Source: CALCKU01 sp964607445
Lineage (GTDB): Bacteria > Pseudomonadota > Alphaproteobacteria > Caulobacterales > Maricaulaceae
NCBI GenBank assembly: GCA_964607445.1
Contig: CAZSKN010000003.1
Coordinates: 1 to 64,000, forward strand
Reading direction: 5' to 3'
Length of the DNA: 64,000 bases
The notes beneath the pieces are model-generated. The model was not told the DNA's origin. It made no database searches and saw nothing but the letters and a program-made list of their open reading frames with translations. Shown one piece after another: positions 8,183 through 15,935 of the stretch; within the stretch, counting starts at the first letter, position 1, and the number at the start of each line of letters is the position of its first letter. A program made the position numbers and the translations under genes.

Positions 8183-9439
8183 ATGGGATTTTTTAAAATT
8201 ACAAATACGACTCTAGGGCCTTTACGTAATATGTTTAAGGGCACCGCGCCGCGAACCACGTTTTTATCCGACGCTGAGGATGTGCAAAACGCGCAGCATT
8301 ATGTAAGTTCTATGGCGGACGTATTCCGATCTTCAGCAGATCAACAAAACCTGGCAATTAAACGTATGGCAAGCCTGTCAAAAACCATTGCAAAGATGGA
8401 AGCCGATTTGCGGCATTTGGAACGTTTGGAAAGCCAGAACAAGACATTAAACGCAACGGCCTCTGATCTTGAAAAGAAATTGTCCCAAAAAACATCCTGG
8501 GCGAGCGAGCAAGAGAATAAACTCATTGCACTCGAACGTCATTATAAACAGGCTCAGAAAGACCTTGAGACGGCTAAGGGAGAGATAGCAACGCGCAAAG
8601 ACCGTGCGGCAGATGATAATGCAAAGCTATCGGCACTACAGTCCGAATTTGCAATTGTTAGCGGACGTTTAACGTCAAACAAGGATTTAGTCTCAACCTT
8701 GAAGATGAAAAATAAATCTTTGCAAGAAGAAGTCTCCCTACGTCAAGGTGATTTATCTGATCGCAATCGCGAAATATCGCAATTACAAAAAAGTCTTGAG
8801 GATGTGAGTGCTAAATTGGCTGCGCGTGTTAAGCAAGGCGATACAACATTGATCGAACTTAAAGAATTACGGATTGATTTCACGGAGTTGAAAGCCAAAT
8901 TTATCGAGACCTCTAGCGTATTAGAAACGGCCCGATATGACTTGAATTCTCAAAAGTCTATTTTTGACGAAACGCTCAAACGCCGAGATGAAGAAAACCT
9001 CGCGCTTAAAAGCCGTATTGATCAATTCGGGACAGAAGTCCGGATTAAAAATGGAGGTGTTACACAAGCCGAAAATGAAATTCGAGATCTGCGCAATCGA
9101 CTGGCTGGTGCAAATTCACGAGCAGAGCAAGCCGAGAGCCGCTTGCGAGAGAACGCATTAACACTGAGCCGTCATACGGATGATCTCATGACAGCGAAAT
9201 CGGATTTTGAACGTTTAAACACGAAGTTTTCTCTAGCTCTGGAGGATATTGATGCCCTTCGAAAAATTAATCACGCACAACAGGCTAAACTAGAACGTTA
9301 TGCCGCGATTGGCGGCGTGAGCGCTGGACAAGTTTATATAAACACAGATACATTACGCACACGCACAGATGAACGTCGTGTTGTTGAGGGTGACAAACCT
9401 TCAAAAGTGACGCGTCTGAAAGCGGTGAAAAGCAGTTAG
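8183..9439 (+). CDS. Long coiled-coil protein, possible cytoskeletal/filament protein
   Basis: A 418-residue protein that is almost entirely predicted alpha-helical coiled coil (about 40-375), rich in Glu, Lys, Gln, Ala and Leu with heptad-like spacing and no transmembrane segment or signal peptide. The short head (MGFFKITNTTLGPLRNMFKG) is basic and amphipathic. The tail (about 380-418) is basic and non-coiled (VYINTDTLRTRTDERRVVEG). Size and head-rod-tail plan resemble crescentin, the intermediate-filament-like protein of Caulobacter, but I see no clear sequence match, so I do not assign that name. The CtrA-like box and GANTC sites upstream suggest cell-cycle-timed expression, and a strong terminator follows. 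It could equally be a generic SMC-like or polar scaffold protein. Confidence 0.8.
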   Translation: MGFFKITNTTLGPLRNMFKGTAPRTTFLSDAEDVQNAQHYVSSMADVFRSSADQQNLAIKRMASLSKTIAKMEADLRHLERLESQNKTLNATASDLEKKLSQKTSWASEQENKLIALERHYKQAQKDLETAKGEIATRKDRAADDNAKLSALQSEFAIVSGRLTSNKDLVSTLKMKNKSLQEEVSLRQGDLSDRNREISQLQKSLEDVSAKLAARVKQGDTTLIELKELRIDFTELKAKFIETSSVLETARYDLNSQKSIFDETLKRRDEENLALKSRIDQFGTEVRIKNGGVTQAENEIRDLRNRLAGANSRAEQAESRLRENALTLSRHTDDLMTAKSDFERLNTKFSLALEDIDALRKINHAQQAKLERYAAIGGVSAGQVYINTDTLRTRTDERRVVEGDKPSKVTRLKAVKSS

Positions 9440-9464
9440 TAGGGCACACCGTTTAAAGGCAACA

Positions 9465-9505
9465 AATGCACCCTTGGTATAAACCTCGAGGGTGCATTAT
9501 TTTTT
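9465..9505 (+). terminator. Rho-independent terminator of coiled-coil gene
   Basis: AATGCACCCT (9465-9474) pairs perfectly with AGGGTGCATT (9489-9498) across a 14-base loop and is followed by a T-rich run (ATTTTTT). An outer pair GCACACC (9444-9450) / GGTGTGC (9513-9519) could extend the structure. It lies 26 bases after the stop codon at 9439. The remaining sequence up to 9705 holds no gene that I can support. Confidence 0.85.
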
Positions 9506-9705
9506 CCTAAATGGTGTGCGCCGCTGTGATACCATGGGCGTTCAAGTCCATAAATAATAGTGCGCCTCACGCGGTTTACGGCGTGAAATGACGGCAAAAT
9601 CACGGTAAGTGGATTTATAACCTTTGCAAATAATTTGTATACTGTTGAAGGGGCTCGGAATTGCCCTTGGCGCATGAGTCGATATATTATCTGCTAGGTT
9701 CGGGA

Positions 9706-10452
9706 TTAACAGCTATGCTCGGGGAGTTTTAGGATTTGTCCAATATCGAGTGTACGCGGATTTGATATGCGGTTTAAATGGGTTAAAATCGGTACAGTTG
9801 TACAGGTTTTCTTAGCGATTTGATAAAGATTATCCCCGCGCTTGATTTCGTAAAAACCACCAGATCCTGCTATGTTTTGGCTGTGTGTAGCGTGACTATA
9901 GTGTTCGGAATACCGGTCGTCACCGGAAGAAATATGTTGGGAACTGTTTGAGGTAGTTGAGGTAGGGCGAGTGCGTGTAATAGCTTGGCTTTGCGGCTCG
10001 GACGTAACAAAGGCGGGCAGCGAACGTTGGGTTGGCCCCGTAGTATGGGTCGCAAAACGCAAGCCTTTTGACGCGAAATAGGCCTTACAATCAATCATAC
10101 GATCTTCAATCACCTTGCGGCTGATGCCATCGTCTTCCGTGATTAAAAGTCGTGCTTTATCATTGCGTGAATTTTTATCCGCAACGCGTGCGCGCATTTC
10201 TGCATTATCACAGAGTAATGGGGCTTGGCTGTCAAAGTGAGGTGAGGTCCGGTGGGCTGCGGTGTGAAGTGATGCGGATTGGGGCGCTTCACGAACGATC
10301 TTGACCGTAGGCACATTTCGCGCCGGTGTTGCACAACCGCTCAGACCGATGCCACACAGGCTCGTGAGGGAAACAACTGACAATGCCCATTGGCGAACCC
10401 GTGTCGGCGCGCGTGTTTGGGAAATAATTAATACTGTGTCAACTAACCGCAT
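9706..10452 (-). CDS. LysM-domain lipoprotein
   Basis: A 248-residue protein with an N-terminal signal (about 20-41, hydrophobic, lipobox LSGC, predicted lipidated Cys around 40). The long Ser/Thr/His-rich middle is probably disordered. The last 45 residues form one LysM domain: YEIKRGDNLYQIAKKT, then 'LTHLNRISNPRTLDIGQILKLP'. LysM binds the N-acetylglucosamine backbone of peptidoglycan, so the protein probably tethers the outer membrane or an unknown partner to the wall. No catalytic domain such as M23 or NlpC is present. Four cysteines after the lipobox may form disulfides in the periplasm. Divergent from the PepSY gene, with about 107 bases shared for promoters. Confidence 0.8.
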   Translation of the reverse strand: MRLVDTVLIISQTRAPTRVRQWALSVVSLTSLCGIGLSGCATPARNVPTVKIVREAPQSASLHTAAHRTSPHFDSQAPLLCDNAEMRARVADKNSRNDKARLLITEDDGISRKVIEDRMIDCKAYFASKGLRFATHTTGPTQRSLPAFVTSEPQSQAITRTRPTSTTSNSSQHISSGDDRYSEHYSHATHSQNIAGSGGFYEIKRGDNLYQIAKKTCTTVPILTHLNRISNPRTLDIGQILKLPEHSC

Positions 10453-10559
10453 TATCCAACTCCATATTTGGTAGAAAAGTCTCCCATTATGACTAAAAAA
10501 GCGTTAAATCTTTGAATTTGAATTTAAGTCATTCAACTCATTTAGGGCGTGTAATCCAC

Positions 10560-11246
10560 ATGATTGATCCGAGACTTTGGAAACATTTAAGGGCTTTACA
10601 CAGATGGGCGGGTTTACTCTTGGGCGTTCAAATCACGATCTGGTTTGCATCTGGTGCTTTTATGAGTTTTTTTGATATTCATAAAGTTAGGGGCGAACAT
10701 ATCGCTGAAAATACAAGCTTTGATCTAATGTTAGAAGACATGTATCCAGTCGGAAATATAGATTATGAAGGTGGGCTGAAAACAGTAACGCTGCGTAGCG
10801 TTCTTGGGGATCCTGTTTATATTTTAGACGGGGAAAACGGGAAAAAATTTATAAATGCGAGGACGGGGCAGGTCTGGAATGCGTTGGACAAATCCACTAT
10901 TAAAAAGGCGGCGATCCATTATTATATGGGGTCGGCTCGCCCCGCTACGGTTCGAGCTTTGAGTGTGCCCCCCATTGAATATCGTGGCCCGATGCCGATC
11001 TGGCAGGTGGAGTTTGAAGACAAGGCGAAGACACGTTTATATCTCGACCCGCATACGGCAAAGTTAAATTCTGTCCGAACCCGTTTATGGCGTGTTTTTG
11101 ATTTTATGTGGATGCTTCATATTATGGATTATCAAGATCGGGATAATATCAATAATTGGTGGCTAAAGCTCTTATCGTTCTTAGCTTTCCTCTTTGCGTT
11201 GACTGGCATTGGGCTTGTGGTGCAACGTTTGCGCTTTAGGCGGTAG
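10560..11246 (+). CDS. PepSY-domain membrane protein (reductase-like)
   Basis: A 228-residue protein with an N-terminal transmembrane helix (about 15-38, HRWAGLLLGVQITIWFASGA) and a C-terminal one (about 198-222). Between them is a periplasmic PepSY-like region, with 'WQVEFEDKAKTRLYLDPHTAKL' as its second repeat. 'HRW.GLLLG', 'LWRVFDFMWMLHIMDY' and 'NNWWLKLLSFLAF' recall the PiuB/PepSY-TM family of iron-uptake-linked reductases, whose paired His residues may bind haem; His12 and His180 are candidates. ATG 10560 fits the family start better than TTG 10512. It ends five bases from the convergent TetR gene. Function is inferred from family only. Confidence 0.75.
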   Translation: MIDPRLWKHLRALHRWAGLLLGVQITIWFASGAFMSFFDIHKVRGEHIAENTSFDLMLEDMYPVGNIDYEGGLKTVTLRSVLGDPVYILDGENGKKFINARTGQVWNALDKSTIKKAAIHYYMGSARPATVRALSVPPIEYRGPMPIWQVEFEDKAKTRLYLDPHTAKLNSVRTRLWRVFDFMWMLHIMDYQDRDNINNWWLKLLSFLAFLFALTGIGLVVQRLRFRR

Positions 11247-11251
11247 TTTTT

Positions 11252-11896
11252 CTATTTCTGACCCTGACCTTCCAGAAAGTCCGTCAAGCGAGAGGCAGCG
11301 CCAGCGCGCCGTGTCCAAAAGGGGGTGATTTGCATCAAGGTTTTATAGACTCCGATATCAATGAGCGACTTTGGCGGTGCCGTGCCGTGCCGCAAGTCAT
11401 GATATTGCAGCCAGAAGGTAAAATGCTGTGCTAACCGTCCGGCAAGAACCGTTTTTTCTTCGTTTTGAAATTCAAGATGTCCATCGCCCTCAAGTGCCGA
11501 CAATAAAGACAGGGCTGTTTGCTCTTTAAGGGCTAAGATCCGCGCAAAACGGACCCGTAAGCCCGGGATTCGGGTGATAAGTTCCGATTGGTTTTTGTAA
11601 AAAAACCTAAGATCATAAATCTCCTCAAAAATGATATAGAGATATACCCAATTATCTTCGAGTTTCAGGGTTTGTTTTATAGGAGAGGAGAGAACCTGCC
11701 GAATTTCAGTTTCAAAATCTGAAAAAATCTCGACGATAATTTCGTCTTTGCCTTTGTAGTGATAATAGAGATTTCCGGGACTGATGCCCATAACGGACGC
11801 AATATCAACAGAGCTGATAAGGCTCTCGCCTTCATTGTTAAAAAGGCCGAGGGCCGTACGAATAATTTTATCTTTGGTTTTTGACCGGGGTGTCAC
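11252..11896 (-). CDS. phaD: TetR-family regulator, PhaD-like
   Basis: A 214-residue TetR/AcrR regulator. The N-terminal HTH is clear: 'IIRTALGLFNNEGESLISS' then VASVMGISPGNLYYHYKGKD at about 32-52. The 'SPGNLYYHYKGKDEI' form with a following 'FEEIYDLRFFYKNQ' segment is that of PhaD from pseudomonads, which controls PHA granule-protein genes in response to a PHA-derived ligand. It starts with GTG overlapping the stop of the phasin gene (GTGA, 11893-11896) and is the last gene of the PHA cluster, which supports the PhaD reading. An operator might be the 13-bp palindrome at 15210-15222, but this is untested. Confidence 0.72.
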   Translation of the reverse strand: MTPRSKTKDKIIRTALGLFNNEGESLISSVDIASVMGISPGNLYYHYKGKDEIIVEIFSDFETEIRQVLSSPIKQTLKLEDNWVYLYIIFEEIYDLRFFYKNQSELITRIPGLRVRFARILALKEQTALSLLSALEGDGHLEFQNEEKTVLAGRLAQHFTFWLQYHDLRHGTAPPKSLIDIGVYKTLMQITPFWTRRAGAASRLTDFLEGQGQK

Positions 11897-12444
11897 GATG
11901 ACTTTTTGGAAGTGGTTTTTGTCGTGCGTTGTGTACCTATCGTTTTGGGTTTGGCCTTTGTCGAGGCTGACGTTTTAACAGGTGACTTGACGGGTTTTCG
12001 AGCAACCGTTTTCTTTTTAGCTATTGTTTTTTTGGACGCTTTGTTTTGGGGTTCTAATGTGGCTAAAATCCGGTCTAATTTGCGTTCAATTTCTTGTAGC
12101 CTGTCGTCCAAAGATTGAACATTTACAGACGGGATAGCCGGACCGCCTGTCGACAAAGTGCTTTCTTTTGTGCGAAGCCGCGCGCGCATGGCTTTGATAC
12201 GATCGTCAAGATCAATGTCGGGCATTGCCGGGGCTTTATCTAAAATTTCTTTGCCTTTGACTTTACCAACAGTTTCAAGCATTTCGCCTTTTTGTACAAG
12301 TTCATCAAAAATTTCACTGCTTTTACCTGTGACCTCTTTGAGGGCCCCTTGAGCCTCTGTAAAGGCTCGGCCATAGGCCCCTATGCCTGCAAGCCAGATG
12401 CGACGGGCGGTCTCTGAAGAACTTCGTTTCTTTTTGTCGGTCAT
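11893..12444 (-). CDS. PhaF-like phasin with histone-like basic tail
   Basis: A 183-residue granule-associated protein. Residues 1-60 (SETARRIWLAGIGAYGRAF and on) form the amphipathic phasin domain that coats PHA granules. A short coiled coil follows (about 100-118, SLDDRLQEIERKLDRILATL). The last 60 residues are an Ala/Lys/Thr/Pro tail with KKTVARKPVKSPVKT-like repeats, resembling the histone H1-like nucleoid-binding tail of Pseudomonas PhaF, which links granules to DNA so that they segregate at division. It begins at ATG 12444, one base into the stop of phaZ (TAATG), so translation is coupled. It is probably also a regulator of granule number. Confidence 0.85.
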   Translation of the reverse strand: MTDKKKRSSSETARRIWLAGIGAYGRAFTEAQGALKEVTGKSSEIFDELVQKGEMLETVGKVKGKEILDKAPAMPDIDLDDRIKAMRARLRTKESTLSTGGPAIPSVNVQSLDDRLQEIERKLDRILATLEPQNKASKKTIAKKKTVARKPVKSPVKTSASTKAKPKTIGTQRTTKTTSKKSS

Positions 12445-13361
12445 TAGGATCTCACGCGGGCTGGGTCAAACTCATCTTTATGATTAAAGGCGGCTGCGAC
12501 TGAGGGTAACATAACAGGGTCAATATGGGGGAGAGGTATTTCGGGTTCGCCAAAGAAGTCGCGTATGATTTTGATGGTTTCATCACGGCGGGTTAAAAGA
12601 AATAAATGCCCGGCTTCTTTGATGATTTCCAGACGCGACCGTTTTAACATCATGTGTAATAATTTGCCATTAATAACAGGAACGATTTGATCGCGATCAC
12701 CCATAATGACCAGTGAAGGTGCTTTTATGCGTCGGATAAAGGGCAAGGTAGAATATCCCGCCATTGCGCCGAGCTGGAAGAGGTAGCCTTTAAGGCTTGG
12801 CGGAACCATATTGATCGAAAATTCGCCCATATCGTCTTCAGCATCACCGTAAAGCGTTTCAAAATTTTTAGCGAGAAAGTCACGATCTATATATCTTTTA
12901 GGTGACATCATTTTCGTCAAGGCTTTGGGTTTTCCAGGAACCATGGTGACGCCCGTCGTCGTTGCACACAGTACAAGGCGGTGAGTCATGTCGGCGTTTT
13001 GAAAAGCAAATTGTTGTGCCGGGCCGCCGCCCCATGAAATGCCTAAAACGTCAACTTTCGCATATCCATTGGCTTGCAGAATTTTACGTGCGGCTTTTGC
13101 TACCCAACGGGGTCTGTAGGGTAAAGTCGGGTCTGGTGACCCGCCCACGCCCGGCATATCAAATGTAATGATATCGCGTCCGGTGAATGTATCGGCAAAA
13201 GCTTGCGCAATTTCAAGGTTGGCCCCAATGCCATTGAAAAACAGCAAGGCCGTCCGTTTGCCTTCACCTTTATCAACACCGCTCCATATCGCTGTCCGTA
13301 GCTTTTGATTGCCTATTTTGGAAAAAAAGATACGCGGCAGGTTTGGATGGTAATCAGTCAT
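12444..13361 (-). CDS. phaZ: Intracellular PHA depolymerase PhaZ (medium-chain type)
   Basis: A 305-residue alpha/beta hydrolase that releases hydroxyacids from the cell's own polyhydroxyalkanoate. The nucleophile elbow is GISWGG with Ser109, the acid is in GDRDQIVP (Asp224 likely), and the base is His252 in AGHLFLLTR. 'DMPGVGGSPDPTLPYRP', 'TTTGVTMVPGKPKAL' and 'MMSPKRYID' match the pseudomonad mcl-PHA depolymerase rather than the short-chain PhaZ family. ATG 13361 is preferred over GTG 13370 because AAAGG lies eight bases upstream. It sits directly behind phaC, the same neighbour order as phaC1-phaZ in Pseudomonas. Confidence 0.9.
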   Translation of the reverse strand: MTDYHPNLPRIFFSKIGNQKLRTAIWSGVDKGEGKRTALLFFNGIGANLEIAQAFADTFTGRDIITFDMPGVGGSPDPTLPYRPRWVAKAARKILQANGYAKVDVLGISWGGGPAQQFAFQNADMTHRLVLCATTTGVTMVPGKPKALTKMMSPKRYIDRDFLAKNFETLYGDAEDDMGEFSINMVPPSLKGYLFQLGAMAGYSTLPFIRRIKAPSLVIMGDRDQIVPVINGKLLHMMLKRSRLEIIKEAGHLFLLTRRDETIKIIRDFFGEPEIPLPHIDPVMLPSVAAAFNHKDEFDPARVRS

Positions 13362-13423
13362 AAAAGACACCTTTTCTCCACATAGAGTTATCGTGTTGTA
13401 TGATAACAGCTATACTCTTAAGT

Positions 13424-15103
13424 CTAGGTGAATACATATTCACCCGGGGCTTTGGATATAGGCGCGAAAGCTTTGTTTCCTAGGGATTTAGGTGCTTTTT
13501 TCATCTCTCCAGAGCGTTCAGAGAGCCACTCACTCCAGCGTAACCACCAGCTTTCATTAACAGATTCGGCACCTTTTACCCAGTCTTCAGCGGTTTCAGT
13601 AAAATCTTTACGCGTGTAATATTGTGCTTTCGGGTTTCCGGGGGGGTTGAGCAAGGATTGTAAATGGCCGGAATTTGATAAGATGAATTCAACATCTCCG
13701 CCAAATAGTTTGACATTACGATAACAAGCTTTCCAAGGGGTAATATGATCTGTGACGCCCGCCATCATAAACCCATCTTGAGTCACTGAGGATAAATCAA
13801 TGATATTATCGAGAAAAGGGACGGCGCTATCGGGCCTAAATCTCTTGTCATAGAAAATGTCAAGATAGTCCGAGTGTAGCTGGGCGGGAAGGTTCGTCGT
13901 ATCATTATTCCAATATAGAATATCAAAGGGTGGTGGATTTTCCCCGAGAAGGTAATTATTCACAACATAATTCCAGATCAAGTCATTTGGGCGCATCCAG
14001 GCAAATGAGCGTGAAAGTTCTTCACCCGACAGAACACCTTTCTTCTGACTTTTACGACGCGCGGCTTCAATGGCGGCATCCGTTACAAATAGACCCACCT
14101 CGCTATCTGTTTTTCTACTGTCCAAAACGGATACAAATAAAGAGTAACAATTAATACTGTTATCACCGCGAGCGGCGAGTTCGGATAGCAATAAGGCCAT
14201 AGTTATACCGCCCGAACATGCGCCAGTGACATTAACACGCGGGTTGCGCGTAATTTTTTTAACACTATCCATCGCTTCAATAAGCGTGGTGACATAGTTT
14301 TCAAGACCCCAATGTGAGTGTTGGCGGGTTGGATTACGCCATGAAATGGCAAAGACTTGAAACCCTTTTTCGGTCAAAAACTTGATGATAGATTTTTCTG
14401 GGCAGAGATCATTGGCGTAAAATTTATTGATCTGCGGCGGGATAATCATAATTGGAATTTTATAAACATCTTGCGTTTGTGGTTGATATTGGATGAGTTC
14501 TAACATCTCGTTCTTGAAGACAACAGCGCCCGGAGATGAAGCCAGGTTTTCACCCACTTTAAACGGGCGGCCATCGACTTGACTAGGCATGCCTCCATTA
14601 TTGCGAAGATCATCATAAGCATTTTTTAGCCCATTAAAAATAGAGCCACCGCCTGTCTCAAACAGGCGTTTCATAGCAGCCGGATTCCCCAATAACATGT
14701 TTGTCGGAGCGAGACTGTCCGCGATGATATCTGTTACGAATTTGGCACGCGCTTGATCCGCAGGGTGCATGCCAGAACCATCGATCCAACCCGTAAGCTC
14801 TTTACGCATGGCCAACCAATTTTGCAGGCCTTTTTTATAAAAGGGATTAGATTGCCATGTACTATCTTTAAACCGACGATCCTTGCGGGCGGGTTCCAGG
14901 GTTGACGTTCCTTTGGCGATTTCAATAAGCTCGGATGCATAATTCTTTAAATGTTTAGCCAGAGGTTTGGGCTGCTTGGCCGCATATCCTGCCATAAGTC
15001 CAATGGACCGGGCGATTTCAGAGCGTCTAAACCCGACAAGTGAATTAACCGCTGTGGTCGTTTCTGCCGCGCGCTTGCCAATATCATCAGGTTTTAAAGC
15101 CAT
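13424..15103 (-). CDS. phaC: Class II polyhydroxyalkanoate synthase PhaC
   Basis: A 559-residue synthase that polymerises (R)-3-hydroxyacyl-CoA into PHA on the granule surface. The lipase-like box is GACSGG with nucleophile Cys296; the rest of the triad is Asp452 (GVTDHITPW) and His480 (SNSGHLQS). Length, triad spacing and long stretches such as 'NNGGMPSQV', 'VPPQINKFY', 'WMRPNDLIWNYVVNNYLLG' and 'FDILYWNNDTT' are those of class II (medium-chain-length) synthases of Pseudomonas, not the class I enzymes usual in Alphaproteobacteria. GGGAGAG five bases before ATG 15103 is a good ribosome site. PhaZ, a PhaF-like phasin and a PhaD-like regulator follow downstream. Confidence 0.95.
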   Translation of the reverse strand: MALKPDDIGKRAAETTTAVNSLVGFRRSEIARSIGLMAGYAAKQPKPLAKHLKNYASELIEIAKGTSTLEPARKDRRFKDSTWQSNPFYKKGLQNWLAMRKELTGWIDGSGMHPADQARAKFVTDIIADSLAPTNMLLGNPAAMKRLFETGGGSIFNGLKNAYDDLRNNGGMPSQVDGRPFKVGENLASSPGAVVFKNEMLELIQYQPQTQDVYKIPIMIIPPQINKFYANDLCPEKSIIKFLTEKGFQVFAISWRNPTRQHSHWGLENYVTTLIEAMDSVKKITRNPRVNVTGACSGGITMALLLSELAARGDNSINCYSLFVSVLDSRKTDSEVGLFVTDAAIEAARRKSQKKGVLSGEELSRSFAWMRPNDLIWNYVVNNYLLGENPPPFDILYWNNDTTNLPAQLHSDYLDIFYDKRFRPDSAVPFLDNIIDLSSVTQDGFMMAGVTDHITPWKACYRNVKLFGGDVEFILSNSGHLQSLLNPPGNPKAQYYTRKDFTETAEDWVKGAESVNESWWLRWSEWLSERSGEMKKAPKSLGNKAFAPISKAPGEYVFT

Positions 15104-15209
15104 TTTTCTCTCCCGGTGTGTTCCATTCTTCTATACCAATTACTCATGCGATCTTAGCGATGTTAATCGCGGTATGACAAGTGGGTAAAATAAGGGATTT
15201 AATTTACTG

Positions 15210-15222
15210 AAGGGTGACCCTT
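15210..15222. promoter_or_regulatory. 13-bp palindrome upstream of phaC
   Basis: AAGGGT-G-ACCCTT is a perfect odd palindrome 107 to 119 bases upstream of the phaC start. It is of a size and symmetry suited to a TetR-family dimer, so the PhaD-like protein of this cluster is a candidate binder. This is inference from position and symmetry only. Confidence 0.35.
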
Positions 15223-15236
15223 AAATAGGGCGTGAA

Positions 15237-15283
15237 TGTTGACGACACTTACGGGGGGAGTGGGGATAGGCGTGTCGTCAACA
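15237..15283 (-). promoter_or_regulatory. 12-bp inverted repeat (stem-loop) between phasin gene and phaC
   Basis: TGTTGACGACAC (15237-15248) and GTGTCGTCAACA (15272-15283) are perfect inverted copies around a 23-base purine-rich loop. On the minus-strand transcript this forms a strong hairpin in the 233-base gap after the phasin gene and before phaC. No T-run follows, so it is more likely an RNA-stability or attenuation element than a simple terminator. Confidence 0.55.
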
Positions 15284-15292
15284 GTGTTTTAT

Positions 15293-15324
15293 CGTCCTCA
15301 TAAGTTGTGGGGATTATGAGGACG
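15293..15324 (-). promoter_or_regulatory. 11-bp inverted repeat (stem-loop) just after phasin gene
   Basis: CGTCCTCATAA (15293-15303) pairs perfectly with TTATGAGGACG (15314-15324) across a 10-base loop. It begins 12 bases after the phasin stop codon on the minus strand and is followed by a second, larger stem-loop. No oligo-T tract follows either. A 3' stem-loop here would protect phasin mRNA or partly stop transcription before phaC. Confidence 0.55.
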
Positions 15325-15336
15325 CTTAGAGCAGAA

Positions 15337-15786
15337 TTAAGCGGCAGTTTTTGCCGTTTTTTCTGTCGTAAGCTTGGGGTTTTTAGCGGCTGTATCGGCC
15401 TTTTTTGTCAAAGCATTGAGCTTTTTAGTGAGGGATGCGATTTCGCTTTCTAGCTCCTCAACACGATCATTTGACGCCTGTGGTAAGACATTCCGTACGG
15501 CTTGAGTTGTTGTTGTGAAAGTCGTTGCCGCCTTGTTTAAAGCTGTTTTAGGGGCTGTTTTTGCAAATTCACCCGCTTTGGCTTCGATATCTGCGCCTTT
15601 CTCGACAAGTGTGTCGAACAATCCATCTGTACGGCCACGCAATGTGTTTAAGCGTGTTTTGGCTTGGTCATAAGCTGCACCGTGTAGGCCGACATATGCT
15701 AATGCGCCTTTGCGGACGAAATTTGTGATTTTTGCAGATTTTGTAACGGTTGTTTCAACTGTTTCTGTGGTTTTAGTTTTTGCCAT
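15337..15786 (-). CDS. Phasin-family granule-associated protein
   Basis: A 149-residue protein with phasin features: a hydrophobic/amphipathic core at about 17-60 (ITNFVRKGALAYVGLHGAAY), helical segment 60-95, and a C-terminal coiled coil at about 105-130 (RVEELESEIASLTKKLNALTKK) that would drive oligomerisation. Thr, Ala and Lys make up most of the sequence. It shares the layout of the PhaF-like protein at 11893 but has a much shorter basic tail, so it corresponds to the PhaI type. AAGGAGG six bases before ATG is one of the strongest ribosome sites in the window, consistent with an abundant granule coat. A small hairpin (GCGAAG/CTTCGC, 15815-15833) lies in its leader. Confidence 0.85.
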   Translation of the reverse strand: MAKTKTTETVETTVTKSAKITNFVRKGALAYVGLHGAAYDQAKTRLNTLRGRTDGLFDTLVEKGADIEAKAGEFAKTAPKTALNKAATTFTTTTQAVRNVLPQASNDRVEELESEIASLTKKLNALTKKADTAAKNPKLTTEKTAKTAA

Positions 15787-15935
15787 GATGGCCTCCTTGA
15801 TTTAATTTCTATTTGCGAAGATTTAGGCTTCGCGGTAACTCGATGAAACCTAGATAGGGATAAAAATTAGAAAGCGCGTCCTAATTTAAGTTGAAACTAT
15901 ATTTGGAGTTTCTGACCGCTAGTGGACAAAGTATT

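Noticed and set aside
8183..9439. Naming the coiled-coil protein crescentin
   Set aside because: Only length and head-rod-tail plan agree; coiled coils look alike by composition and I see no specific shared motif.
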